Notes: a model not told the origin generated them from the letters alone. Shown: positions 1 to 7,328, numbered from the stretch's first letter. The stretch: DNA of 9,674 nucleotides from CBDVBD01 sp965372135 (GCA_965372135.1 CBDVBD010000129.1:1-9674); one strand, 5' to 3'. Program-made: numbers and translations.

Positions 1-21
1 TTACAAAATCCAAATCACAAC

Positions 22-40
22 TCCGCCCAAGGCGGACAAG
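22..40. repeat. CCGCC micro-hairpin unit, copy 1
   Basis: The sequence reads tccgcc-caa-ggcgga-caag: a perfect 6-bp stem, a 3-nt loop and the CAAG tail seen in the other good copies. It sits inside AT-rich repeat DNA of quite different composition, so its ends are sharp. Confidence 0.75.
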
Positions 41-49
41 TTCCAAATA

Positions 50-117
50 AATCCGAAATCCGAATCTCGAAATTCTAAACGAATACAAATATCCAAATTC
101 AAAATACAAAACCTAAG
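50..117. repeat. 68-bp AT-rich repeat, uninterrupted copy
   Basis: This stretch aligns without gaps to 8685-8772 once the 20-bp hairpin unit at 8708-8727 is removed from that copy. By eye I count 12 mismatches in 68 positions. It represents the empty-site form of the repeat. Confidence 0.75.
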
Positions 118-193
118 CATCAGATTTGTCGGATGAGATCGAAACAATTTCAAAATCTAAAATACAACCCATGGAACCCGACCTACCACATGG

Positions 194-1303
194 TTAATCG
201 AAGCGTTTGTGGAAGCGGACGGCGGCGGTGAGGAAAAGGATGGTACCGAGAATCAAGAGGGCAACGATTTGCTGCCAGAGGTCATACCAGGAGGCACCTT
301 TCAAGATTATTTCGCGGATGCAGGTGATAAAGTAACGTAAAGGGTTGATTAGTGTGAGTTTTTGCAGCAGGGGAGGCATGTTGGCGATGGGGTAGAAAAA
401 GCCGGACATCAGGATGGCGAACAAGTTAAAGAACCAGGCGAAAAACATTGCCTGCTGCTGAGTGGAGGTGATGGTGGATACGAAAAGTCCCACGCCCAAG
501 GTAGTCAGAAGGAAGATCAATGCGATGCCCAGGAGGTCGAAGATGCTGCCTGCGAAGGGGATGGCGAACACCAGCTTGCCGACGGTCAACGCCAATAGCA
601 TTTCCACGAATCCCAAGATCAAGAATGGCAACAGTTTGCCCAACATCAGTTCGATGCTGCGGATGGGGGTCACCATGAGTTGTTCCAGGGTGCCGATTTC
701 CCGTTCACGGACAATGGACATGGAACTCAAGATGGCGGTAATCATCAGCACGATGGTCGCCACCACGCCGGGGATCATGTACAGGCGGCTCTCCAGTTCG
801 GGATTGTAGAGGATCTGGAATCGAGGTTGGGCGATGTCGGGATCGATCATCATTACGTCGTGGAGGATTTTCCGGGCGGCGGTGGACAGTAATCCGGCGG
901 CGTATCCACCAGCGATCAACCCGGCATTGGAATCCACTCCATCGATCCACACGGCGATGTCCGGGGATTCGGCACGGTATATTTTTTTGGTGAAACCGGC
1001 GGGGATGATGATACCGACACTGGCTGCGCCTGATTGCAGCACTTTTTCCAGTGCTTTTGGGGAATCGGGATATTTTAGGACATCGAACAGGTCGGATTGT
1101 ACGAAAGATTCGATGATGGAACGACTCAAGGGGGTGTTGTCCAGATCGACCACAGCGGTTGACAGGTGGTCGATATCGGTGGTTAACGCAGCGCCCAGGA
1201 CGATGGTCATCACTACCGGCATGACGAGGAGCATCGCCCACATCATTCGCTCCCGACGGATTTGGCGGAATTCTTTGACCATTAGTGATATGATGACCTT
1301 CAT
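194..1303 (-). CDS. ABC-2 type permease, second membrane subunit (YbhR-like)
   Basis: This inner-membrane subunit of the exporter has 369 residues, close to E. coli YbhR/YbhS. The hydrophobic segments follow the ABC-2 plan: one helix at about 20-40, a large periplasmic region at about 41-172, then five helices at about 175-197, 222-244, 253-277, 284-306 and 343-361. The coupling-loop motif REREIGTLEQ is at 199-208 and the conserved NPLRYF near the last helices at 320-325. The periplasmic part starts with VVDLDNTPLSRSIIESF, a pattern shared with the neighbouring permease. The start overlaps the stop of the upstream permease by ATGA, which implies coupled translation and a heterodimeric channel. 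Substrate is unknown; relatives export drugs or other small toxic compounds. It is the last gene of the operon. Confidence 0.93.
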   Translation of the reverse strand: MKVIISLMVKEFRQIRRERMMWAMLLVMPVVMTIVLGAALTTDIDHLSTAVVDLDNTPLSRSIIESFVQSDLFDVLKYPDSPKALEKVLQSGAASVGIIIPAGFTKKIYRAESPDIAVWIDGVDSNAGLIAGGYAAGLLSTAARKILHDVMMIDPDIAQPRFQILYNPELESRLYMIPGVVATIVLMITAILSSMSIVREREIGTLEQLMVTPIRSIELMLGKLLPFLILGFVEMLLALTVGKLVFAIPFAGSIFDLLGIALIFLLTTLGVGLFVSTITSTQQQAMFFAWFFNLFAILMSGFFYPIANMPPLLQKLTLINPLRYFITCIREIILKGASWYDLWQQIVALLILGTILFLTAAVRFHKRFD

Positions 1304-2412
1304 GCCTTCACCATGGATTTTCTGAAGCGAAAGACGCTCACCGCGACAAGGAAAACACCGAATGCCGTTAGGATTACGGTGGGGGTCCAGAGAACGTCAA
1401 GGGTGGATCCTTTTAACATGATTCCACGAAGTATGACCAGGAAATAGCGAGCGGGGATGATATAGGCAATCAGTTGGATGATCAAGGGCATTGACCGGAT
1501 GGGAAATATAAAACCCGACAGGATCACTGAGGGGAGCAGGGTGGTGGTGACCGCCATGAGCATGGCGACGCGTTGGCTGGGGGCGATGGTGGAGATCAAC
1601 AGTCCCAACGCCAAGGCACAGAACAGATAGATTACCAGTGTGGCGGCTAAGAATATTAGATTGCCATGGATCGGGACACCGAAATGCCAGTGCCCCACCG
1701 CCAAGATTAAGCCGGCTACGATAAAGGCAAGGGACAGGTAAGGCAGGACTTTCCCGATAATCAATTCGGGAGCCCGGATCGGGGATACCAGCATTTGCTC
1801 GAAGGTGCCGGTTTCCTTTTCACGGACGATTGTTAGGGAAGTGAGCATTGCGCAGATCATCATCATAAGGACTGCGATCAAGCCGGGTACAATGAAGTGG
1901 CTGCTTTCGAGTTCGGGATTGTAGAAGATCTTGGGGCGGACATCGAACGGGGATGGCGCCGGGTTTATTTGCCCCGCTTGGGGACCGCGGGATGATAGCA
2001 ATGCGTTTGTATAGTTGATGACAACGGATGCGGTGTTGGCATCGGAACCGTCCACCCAGAATCCGATGGGTGGCGGGTGCCCCCGGTGGGTTTTCCTGGC
2101 ATATCCATTTGGGATTGCCATCACAGCGCTGACTTGCTTTTTACGGATGGCATTGTTGACAGCTCGGATGGTTGACAGATGGGCGGATTCGGTGAAATAT
2201 CCGGACTGGGTGAATTCGCTGATTACAGCACGGGATTCGGGGGTGCGGTCGCCGTCCCAGATGCCCAAGGGGATGTGTTTTACATTCATGTTGATGGCGT
2301 AGCCGAACAGGAAGACCATCATCACAGGCATGAGGAATAGGATAATCAGGCTGCGGGAGTCGCGGAGGATGTGCATCCATTCTTTGCGGGCGATGGCAAG
2401 GGTGCGCTTCAT
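1300..2412 (-). CDS. ABC-2 type permease, first membrane subunit (YbhS-like)
   Basis: This 370-residue inner-membrane permease is expected to pair with the next gene product. Helices lie at about 21-40, 173-195, 223-243, 252-275, 282-305 and 344-362, with a periplasmic domain at about 41-172 between the first two. The family motif REKETGTFEQ is at 197-206 and an ARYF motif at 321-324 matches NPLRYF of the partner. The N-terminal amphipathic stretch (ARKEWMHILRDSR, 8-20) is typical of the part that contacts the ATPases. A good ribosome site (GAGGAA on the minus strand) lies about 6 bases before the ATG, inside the end of the upstream ATPase gene, which it overlaps by ATGA. Membership of the YbhS/YhhJ group is clear; the transported compound is not. 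Confidence 0.93.
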   Translation of the reverse strand: MKRTLAIARKEWMHILRDSRSLIILFLMPVMMVFLFGYAINMNVKHIPLGIWDGDRTPESRAVISEFTQSGYFTESAHLSTIRAVNNAIRKKQVSAVMAIPNGYARKTHRGHPPPIGFWVDGSDANTASVVINYTNALLSSRGPQAGQINPAPSPFDVRPKIFYNPELESSHFIVPGLIAVLMMMICAMLTSLTIVREKETGTFEQMLVSPIRAPELIIGKVLPYLSLAFIVAGLILAVGHWHFGVPIHGNLIFLAATLVIYLFCALALGLLISTIAPSQRVAMLMAVTTTLLPSVILSGFIFPIRSMPLIIQLIAYIIPARYFLVILRGIMLKGSTLDVLWTPTVILTAFGVFLVAVSVFRFRKSMVKA

Positions 2413-3152
2413 ACAGCATTCCTCATGGCGAATGTGACTCGGGACAGGAATACTTGCTCGACGGTGTCGGCATTGTCCTGGGCTTTCAGGTCAGTGACGG
2501 CACCTTCCGCCACCAAGACACCTTCGTGCATGATGGCGATGCGTTCGCAGGCTTCGGCTTCGTCCATGTAGTGGGTGGTGACCATGACGGTGGTGCCTTC
2601 CGATGCCAGGTCATAGATCAAGCGCCAAAAGGCGCGCCGTGCCACCGGATCTACACCGCTGGTGGGCTCATCGAGGAACAAGATTTGGGGGCGGTGCAGG
2701 AGGGATGAGGCTAATGCCAACCGCTGCTTCCACCCCAAGGGGATGTCTTGTACCAGTGTGTTACGAAATTGTGTGATCTGTAATTGTTCGGATATTTGGT
2801 CGATGCGGTGGGATAATTCCTTTCCGGACAACCGATAGATACCACCGTAGAATTCCATGTTTTCATGGACGGTGAGGTCTTGGTACAGGGAAAAGCGCTG
2901 GGACATGTATCCGATTTTGGGTTTGACGGCTTCGGGGGATTCGTTGATGTCCACACCCGCAACCCGGGCTTCGCCGGAAGTGGCTTTCAATAAGCCGATG
3001 AGCATGCGGATGGTGGTGGTTTTTCCGGCACCGTTGGCGCCGAGGAAGCCGTAGATTTGCCCGCGTTTTACCGAGAAGGTTATGCCGTCTACGGCTGTGA
3101 AGGTGCCGAATTTTTTGACCAAGTTATTGACGGTGATGATGTTTTCGTTCAT
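2409..3152 (-). CDS. ABC transporter ATPase, second nucleotide-binding subunit
   Basis: This 247-residue cytoplasmic ATPase resembles the C-terminal half of YbhF. Walker A is GANGAGKT (38-45), the Q-loop glutamine is Q85 in GYMSQRF, Walker B with the catalytic Glu is ILFLDEP (157-163), the D-loop is SGVDP, and the H-loop His is H194 in TTHYMDE. The signature motif is non-standard: PLGWKQR (138-144) instead of LSGGxQ. I chose the ATG at 3152 because family similarity begins at once (MNENIITVNNLVKKFG). The frame stays open upstream for 27 codons, to an ATG at 3233, but those codons are encoded by hairpin repeat DNA. The likely ribosome site AGGAA (3166-3170) is 13 bases away, rather far. The stop overlaps the next permease start by ATGA. 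Confidence 0.93.
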   Translation of the reverse strand: MNENIITVNNLVKKFGTFTAVDGITFSVKRGQIYGFLGANGAGKTTTIRMLIGLLKATSGEARVAGVDINESPEAVKPKIGYMSQRFSLYQDLTVHENMEFYGGIYRLSGKELSHRIDQISEQLQITQFRNTLVQDIPLGWKQRLALASSLLHRPQILFLDEPTSGVDPVARRAFWRLIYDLASEGTTVMVTTHYMDEAEACERIAIMHEGVLVAEGAVTDLKAQDNADTVEQVFLSRVTFAMRNAV

Positions 3153-3171
3153 GGTTTTTTTGAAGTTCCTG

Positions 3172-3206
3172 CCCGCCAGGTTACGTTTCACTTGAAACCT
3201 GGCGGG
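3172..3206. repeat. Hairpin with 11-bp stem next to an ATPase ribosome site
   Basis: The arms cccgccaggtt and aacctggcggg are perfectly complementary around a 13-nt loop. An outer GTTC (3165-3168) and GAAC (3206-3209) can also pair, with unpaired bases in between. On the minus strand that outer pairing would cover part of AGGAA, the presumed ribosome-binding site of the second ATPase gene. Confidence 0.7.
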
Positions 3207-3300
3207 AACGTTAAGCCTATATGACTGAAGCAAGCTTCAGTCTAACAAAGCGCAAGCAAGTTTGCGCACTCCATAATTAGCCAAGAGTGTCAGGATCACA

Positions 3301-3319
3301 TCCGGCAGCTGCCGGACTG
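3301..3319. repeat. GGCAGCTGCCGGACTG repeat, copy 1
   Basis: It contains the 16-bp perfect palindrome TCCGGCAGCTGCCGGA followed by CTG. The 16 bases at 3304-3319 recur exactly at 5183-5198 in the other open junction of the operon. Confidence 0.8.
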
Positions 3320-3321
3320 AC

Positions 3322-4245
3322 CTACTCATGTTCTGTCAGACTATTGACGAACACGTCCTCGATGCTGGGGGTGATGGGGTTTATAGTTTCGATAGGGATA
3401 TCCATTTGATTGAGTTTTTCCTTGATGCCGGGTAGTTCCTGGGGATTTTCGATGGCGACGTGGAGACCGGCGCCGAAGATTTGTACCGATAGGACGCCGG
3501 GGTATTTTTCTAATATCGATGCGGCTTGGAAAGGGTCCGGGGTCGCGATATTGTACAGAGGATGCGGGTAGGTGCTGCTGATGTTTTCCGGAGTGTCGAT
3601 CTGTAGGATATGCCCGTTTGCCATCAAGGCGATGCGGTGGCAGCGAGCGGCTTCCTCCATGTAGGGGGTGGAGACGACGATGGTGATACCGCGGTCGGTT
3701 AGACGTTTCAGGAGTTCCCAGAATTCGTGACGGGACAAGGGGTCCACGCCGGTGGTGGGCTCGTCCAGGAGCAGGATTTTGGGTTCATGTATCAGGATGC
3801 AAGTTAAGGCAAGTTTTTGTTTCATGCCGCCGCTCAGGGCTCCGGCTCGGCGTTTCAGGAAGGGTTTCAGGCGGCTGAATACCAGCAAGTCCTTTAGTCT
3901 TTGGGTTCGGTGACTGGTGGTGACACCGAACAGGTCCGCGTAGAACCGCAGGTTTTCCTGCACCGTCAGATCGGGGTATAGGGAAAAGCGCTGGGGCATG
4001 TAACCCACCAGGGAACGGATACGCCGGACCTGTTTATTGGGGTCGTGACCGTCCACCAGAACGGTTCCGGAATCGTAAGGCAGCAGGGCACAGAGGATGC
4101 GGATCAGGGAGGTTTTGCCTGCGCCATCGGGACCGATCAAGCCGAATCGCTCGCCGTAGGGGATTTCCAGGGATACGGATTCGACGGCGGTGACGGATTG
4201 ATAGGTTTTGGTCAGGTTCTCGTTTTTGATGGCGTGTTCTGTCAT
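3322..4245 (-). CDS. ABC transporter ATPase, first nucleotide-binding subunit
   Basis: This 307-residue cytoplasmic ATPase resembles the N-terminal half of YbhF. Walker A is GPDGAGKT (38-45), with Asp where most have Asn, as I recall for this family. The Q-loop is at Q85 (YMPQRF), the signature is canonical LSGGMKQ (137-143), Walker B is ILLLDEP (157-163) and the D-loop TGVDP (165-169). The H-loop His is missing: VSTPYMEE places Pro194 where the partner has His194. The C-terminal part (about 225-307, ending SIEDVFVNSL) is the small extra domain common in ABC-2 ATPases. The gene overlaps the end of the adaptor gene by ATGA. It is expected to form a heterodimer with the ATPase at 2409-3152. Confidence 0.93.
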   Translation of the reverse strand: MTEHAIKNENLTKTYQSVTAVESVSLEIPYGERFGLIGPDGAGKTSLIRILCALLPYDSGTVLVDGHDPNKQVRRIRSLVGYMPQRFSLYPDLTVQENLRFYADLFGVTTSHRTQRLKDLLVFSRLKPFLKRRAGALSGGMKQKLALTCILIHEPKILLLDEPTTGVDPLSRHEFWELLKRLTDRGITIVVSTPYMEEAARCHRIALMANGHILQIDTPENISSTYPHPLYNIATPDPFQAASILEKYPGVLSVQIFGAGLHVAIENPQELPGIKEKLNQMDIPIETINPITPSIEDVFVNSLTEHE

Positions 4246-5144
4246 GGGGATTCCGAGATCACGGCTTCGGCGGGCATGCCGATTTTCAGGATTCCGTCGG
4301 GATTGGGGACGTCAATTTTCACAGCGTACACCAATCCGGCACGTAATTCCCTGGTGATGATATTCTTAGGTGTGAATTCGGCTTTAGACGCAACCCAGCG
4401 TACGATTCCCAAAAGGTTTCGGTCGCCCACAGCGTCCACGCGGATTTGTGCTTCCGCACCCAGCGAAATGCGATCGATGTCCTCTTCCTTAATATAGATT
4501 TTCATCCACATGGTGTCCAGGTCGGCGAGGAGCAGCATCCGGTCACCGTAGCGCACTACTTCGCCGGGTTCGTGGAGCCGTTCCAGTACCACGCCGGAAA
4601 TGGGAGCACGGATGGCGGCGTTGGTGATGTTCTCCTGGAGCCGATCCAGGGATTTTTGGATGCGGTTTTTGCGGGCGGCTAATTCCTGGGATTTGTTTTG
4701 GATTTCCTTTAGTGCCCATTCCGCTACTTTTTCCTTGGTCAGGATTTCATCCAGGGTTTGCTGGGTCACGGAACCATCGTCGAACAGAGCTTGTGTCCTG
4801 TGGGCGGTGGTTTGAGCAAGCTGGGCTTCTTCCTGGGCGCGGGCATAGGTCAGCCGGGTTCCTTTTATCATGGCATCTATTTCCGCCTGCTGCGCCTCCA
4901 ACTCCTGATATTGTAGGACGAGGTCTGTGGAGTCGATGCGGGCGATGATTTCATTCATTTGCACCCGGTTGCCTTCTTGGCAGTTGACCTCCATGACAGC
5001 ACCGACAGTGCGAGAAGCCACCGCAACCTCCCGGGCTTCGAGGATACCGGAACCCCAGAGGTCAGGGTGCGTCACCTTTTGACAGGCGCTAATCATAATT
5101 ACCGAGGGTAATAACAGCAAGATTATGTATCGCCATGACAGCAT
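4242..5144 (-). CDS. HlyD/YbhG-like periplasmic adaptor lipoprotein
   Basis: This 300-residue membrane fusion protein would link the inner-membrane permeases to the TolC channel. A hydrophobic N-terminus (about 5-19) ends in the lipobox ISAC with Cys21, so it is probably lipid-anchored. The first half of the lipoyl-type domain is at about 31-70 (SGILEAREVAVASRTVGAV), a long coiled-coil hairpin spans about 72-172, and the second lipoyl half is AAIRAPISGVV (176-186) leading into EPGEVVRYG. The beta-barrel part holds IVRWVASKAEFTPKNI (247-262) and the end holds LKIGMPAEA (286-294), both characteristic of the YbhG group. A strong ribosome site (AAAGGAA, minus strand) is 6 bases before the ATG. 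It is translationally coupled to the first ATPase by ATGA. Confidence 0.93.
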   Translation of the reverse strand: MLSWRYIILLLLPSVIMISACQKVTHPDLWGSGILEAREVAVASRTVGAVMEVNCQEGNRVQMNEIIARIDSTDLVLQYQELEAQQAEIDAMIKGTRLTYARAQEEAQLAQTTAHRTQALFDDGSVTQQTLDEILTKEKVAEWALKEIQNKSQELAARKNRIQKSLDRLQENITNAAIRAPISGVVLERLHEPGEVVRYGDRMLLLADLDTMWMKIYIKEEDIDRISLGAEAQIRVDAVGDRNLLGIVRWVASKAEFTPKNIITRELRAGLVYAVKIDVPNPDGILKIGMPAEAVISESP

Positions 5145-5182
5145 GGGTGGTTCCTTTCGGTGGTTTTTCAGGTTTCAGTTCT

Positions 5183-5219
5183 GGCAGCTGCCGGACTGGC
5201 AGACGAGGGCGTCTGCCAG
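5183..5219. repeat. GGCAGCTGCCGGACTG repeat (copy 2) fused to a 10-bp-stem hairpin
   Basis: Bases 5183-5198 match 3304-3319 exactly. They run directly into a perfect hairpin: arms ctggcagacg (5196-5205) and cgtctgccag (5210-5219) around the tetraloop aggg. The two share the bases ctg at 5196-5198. Confidence 0.8.
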
Positions 5220-5229
5220 CACTATGTAA

Positions 5230-5266
5230 CCCCCCCTTTGTTCCCCCCCGGGAACCGGGGGGGAGA
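5230..5266. repeat. C7/G7 hairpin repeat, uninterrupted copy
   Basis: Arms tcccccccgg (5242-5251) and ccggggggga (5255-5264) surround the loop gaa. A second run of seven C lies just before (5230-5236). The same arms occur at 9584-9626, where a 20-bp CCGCC hairpin unit interrupts the loop. Confidence 0.85.
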
Positions 5267-5307
5267 TTTAACTGCAAATCACTATGTTAACTCGTTTCAT
5301 TACAACA

Positions 5308-6666
5308 TTAATATTGGTCAAAAGTTTCGCCGTTGGCGCGGATCAGGTCGGCGACAGCCAGCCGGTAATCCAGGATTGCCGCAGTCAGTGACAGTTGGGA
5401 TTGGGTCAGGGACTCCCGAGCGTTCTGATAGGTGGTTTCGGTCACTTGCCCCTGCCGCCACAGTGATTCAACCAGTTGGAAGCGCTCCTGGGCAGTTTGG
5501 TGGCTCTGCCGGGCAAGCTGCCAGGCGCTCTTAGACATATTTACGTTCAACTGCGCAGACTGGCGTTCCTGTTCGATATGCCTTGCAACTGCTTGCCGTT
5601 TTTCCATAGTCGCATCCAGCAAGTTCTGTTTCTCTTCCACCGCTGCCTTCACGGCACCGCCTCGGTACAGGTTGAAGTTCAAGGACAATCCGGCAGTGGC
5701 ATACGCCATCCATTCATTCTCGACCGGATCCAGCCCAGGACGACCGTAGCTGCCGGTTCCGGTAAAGTATAGATGGGGAAGTTGATTTGAACTCGCCATC
5801 TCGATTTGGAACTCAGCGGCGGCAACTTCCAGGTCACTGGCGCCGACTTCGGCGCGCTGCTCAAGGGGTACATTTTGATTCTCGTGATTCTCGTTATCGG
5901 GAAATGCGTCCCATTGTTCCATGGAAAATGTCATGGGGCTGTCCTGGGGCAGGTCGAGGATTGATAATAACGCGATACGTGTCAACTCTTTTTGGTTGTT
6001 GGCATTCAATAACTGTTGCTGTGACAGATTCAGGGCAAGCCGGGCTTCCAAGACTTCCATTTGGATTGCCATACCCTGCTGGTAGCGGGATTCGATTTCA
6101 TTAAGGTGACGTTGGGTTTGGGTGATATCTTCTTCGATGATTTTAGCAATTTTTATGGCTTTTAGATAGGAGAAATACCGGGTTCTAAGCTGGGACCGTA
6201 GGTCCTGGCGCAAGCGCTGCAGTTGGAAATATGCCAATCCGGATCGTACTTGTACCAGCCGGGCGTTCCAAGTGTTTTTACCGCCGGCGTAGATGGGATA
6301 TTCCAGGGAGATACGAAAGTCGGCGACGTCTTTGTCGCCAAAGGGGATGGCTCTTCCGGGTATTGTTACGTTCCCTGCGGGTGGCGGTAGTGCGAGTGTC
6401 TGCTCGGGGAATTCGATTTCCATGACTTCAGAAGTTACGGAATAGGCTGCGCCCAGGCTTACTGAGGGTAACAAGGCGCCCAGGGCGATTTTAAGACGGG
6501 CGTCGGCTGCAGCTATTTTACTCTCAGCACTTTGTAAGGCGGGATTGCGATCATCCAGCAGGTTGAGGCAATCTTCCAAGCTCAGAACGCCTGCGATGTG
6601 ATCGCCGCACTGGGCTCCGGTGGATACCATGATGACGGATACCAATATTAGTAGTATTTTTTTCAT
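5308..6666 (-). CDS. TolC-family outer-membrane efflux protein
   Basis: This 452-residue protein, near the usual TolC-family length, would form the trimeric outer-membrane exit duct. An N-terminal signal peptide (MKKILLILVSVIMVSTGA) is followed by the outer-membrane efflux domain. The internal duplication typical of the family is visible. Each half has a beta-strand segment ending in YxGG (PIYAGGK at 124-130 and NLYRGGA at 332-338), and each has a helical RxGxxxxxxxxxAR segment (RYQQGMAIQMEVLEAR at 194-209 and WRQGQVTETTYQNAR at 403-417). Long Gln- and Leu-rich helices fit the periplasmic tunnel. A ribosome site GGGGAG lies 4 bases before the ATG, inside the regulator gene, which it overlaps by ATGA. 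It is separated from the adaptor gene by a repeat-filled gap. Confidence 0.93.
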   Translation of the reverse strand: MKKILLILVSVIMVSTGAQCGDHIAGVLSLEDCLNLLDDRNPALQSAESKIAAADARLKIALGALLPSVSLGAAYSVTSEVMEIEFPEQTLALPPPAGNVTIPGRAIPFGDKDVADFRISLEYPIYAGGKNTWNARLVQVRSGLAYFQLQRLRQDLRSQLRTRYFSYLKAIKIAKIIEEDITQTQRHLNEIESRYQQGMAIQMEVLEARLALNLSQQQLLNANNQKELTRIALLSILDLPQDSPMTFSMEQWDAFPDNENHENQNVPLEQRAEVGASDLEVAAAEFQIEMASSNQLPHLYFTGTGSYGRPGLDPVENEWMAYATAGLSLNFNLYRGGAVKAAVEEKQNLLDATMEKRQAVARHIEQERQSAQLNVNMSKSAWQLARQSHQTAQERFQLVESLWRQGQVTETTYQNARESLTQSQLSLTAAILDYRLAVADLIRANGETFDQY

Positions 6667-7280
6667 TGCGACTCCCCGATTTGTATCCCATGGAAGAATT
6701 GGTCCACGACTGCTTGGGGGCGATCCTGCCAGAAAGTAGCGTCCATTTCCGATCCAAGTAGGGTTTCCAGGAGTGGGGCGGCAATAAAAGGGAAGATAAT
6801 CAGTCCCAGGAGGTTCAACAGGGTGTGCCAGGACTGGACATCGCGGAAGGAGTTTTCCCGTTGTCCCTGGTCCATGGTTTTTTTGAATCGGTAATGTATG
6901 CTCTTATGGTCGGATTTGATAACTTCGGCGATTACTTGTTTCAATATCGGCGCTCCATCGGCGATTTCGCGTAGTATCATCTTGGGAAGCTCTTTATTCG
7001 CCTGCAGGAATTCATGATAGGCTTTTACCATTTCTGTGAGGCGTTCAGTTGGAGGTCCTTCCAATTCGAGAGCGCCCCAGATTTGCGTCATGATCTGCAT
7101 GAAGGTACTTTTCAGCACCTGGTAGTACAAGTGATCTTTTGAGGAAAAGTAATAGTAGATCATGGCTTTATTGACGCCGGCAAGGTGGGCGATGTTATCG
7201 ACTCTGGCGCCGTCTTTCCCCCGATCGATGAAGACGGCTCTGGCGGCGTTGAGGATTTTCTCGCGAGAAGTGATTGCCAT
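6663..7280 (-). CDS. TetR-family transcriptional repressor of the export operon
   Basis: This 205-residue regulator has an N-terminal TetR DNA-binding domain. The helix-turn-helix lies at about 26-45 (RVDNIAHLAGVNKAMIYYYF), followed by the usual SSKDHLYYQVL. The C-terminal two thirds is helical and variable, as expected for a ligand-binding domain; the inducer cannot be deduced. It is the first gene of the operon, overlapping the TolC-like gene by ATGA, so it should regulate itself and the pump. The palindrome at 7329-7355 is a likely operator. The gene order matches ybiH(cecR) heading the ybhGFSR cluster of E. coli. The ribosome site is weak (GGAT about 9 bases before the ATG). Confidence 0.92.
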   Translation of the reverse strand: MAITSREKILNAARAVFIDRGKDGARVDNIAHLAGVNKAMIYYYFSSKDHLYYQVLKSTFMQIMTQIWGALELEGPPTERLTEMVKAYHEFLQANKELPKMILREIADGAPILKQVIAEVIKSDHKSIHYRFKKTMDQGQRENSFRDVQSWHTLLNLLGLIIFPFIAAPLLETLLGSEMDATFWQDRPQAVVDQFFHGIQIGESQ

Positions 7281-7328
7281 GTTGTATATCCATTAGTTGT
7301 TGATAAATATTAGTTTCTCGACACATGT

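Larger units (their letters stand above)
1..193. repeat. AT-rich intergenic repeat region downstream of the export operon
   Basis: This non-coding stretch follows the stop codon of the last permease gene. It is rich in short variations on aaatcc, cgaaat and caaat. It holds one copy of the CCGCC hairpin unit (22-40) and a 68-bp AT-rich repeat (50-117) that matches another copy upstream of pdxJ. I see no convincing factor-independent terminator for the operon: the only inverted pair near the gene end (ccatgg at 169-174 and catgg at 189-193) is weak and has no T-run. Confidence 0.7.
3153..3321. repeat. Chain of four hairpin repeats between the two ATPase genes
   Basis: This non-coding gap inside the operon holds four separate inverted repeats in a row. 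The first has arms cccgccaggtt (3172-3182) and aacctggcggg (3196-3206), with an inner alternative gtttca-ct-tgaaac (3185-3198). The second is gactgaagc-aa-gcttcagtc (3223-3242). The third is gcgcaa-(6)-ttgcgc (3250-3267). The fourth is the perfect palindrome TCCGGCAGCTGCCGGA (3301-3316), six bases from the ATPase stop codon. None is followed by a T-run in the transcribed direction, so they do not look like simple terminators. Confidence 0.85.
5145..5307. repeat. Repeat-filled gap between the TolC-like and adaptor genes
   Basis: This non-coding gap inside the operon contains the 16-bp GGCAGCTGCCGGACTG repeat (5183-5198), a strong hairpin with a 10-bp stem (5196-5219) and a C7/G7 hairpin (5242-5264) preceded by another run of seven C (5230-5236). 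Apart from the adaptor ribosome site at its left end I see no gene or promoter in it. Confidence 0.8.

Noticed and set aside
834..1325. 163-codon plus-strand open frame opposite the last permease
   Set aside because: It is the antisense of a clear ABC-2 permease reading frame and shows no protein family features.
3153..3233. N-terminal 27-codon extension of the second ATPase as the true start
   Set aside because: These codons are encoded by hairpin repeat DNA and have no counterpart in the family, whose similarity begins at the ATG at 3152.
5230..5266. C7/G7 hairpin as a factor-independent terminator within the operon
   Set aside because: Neither strand has a T-run after the stem, and genes of the same pathway continue on the other side.
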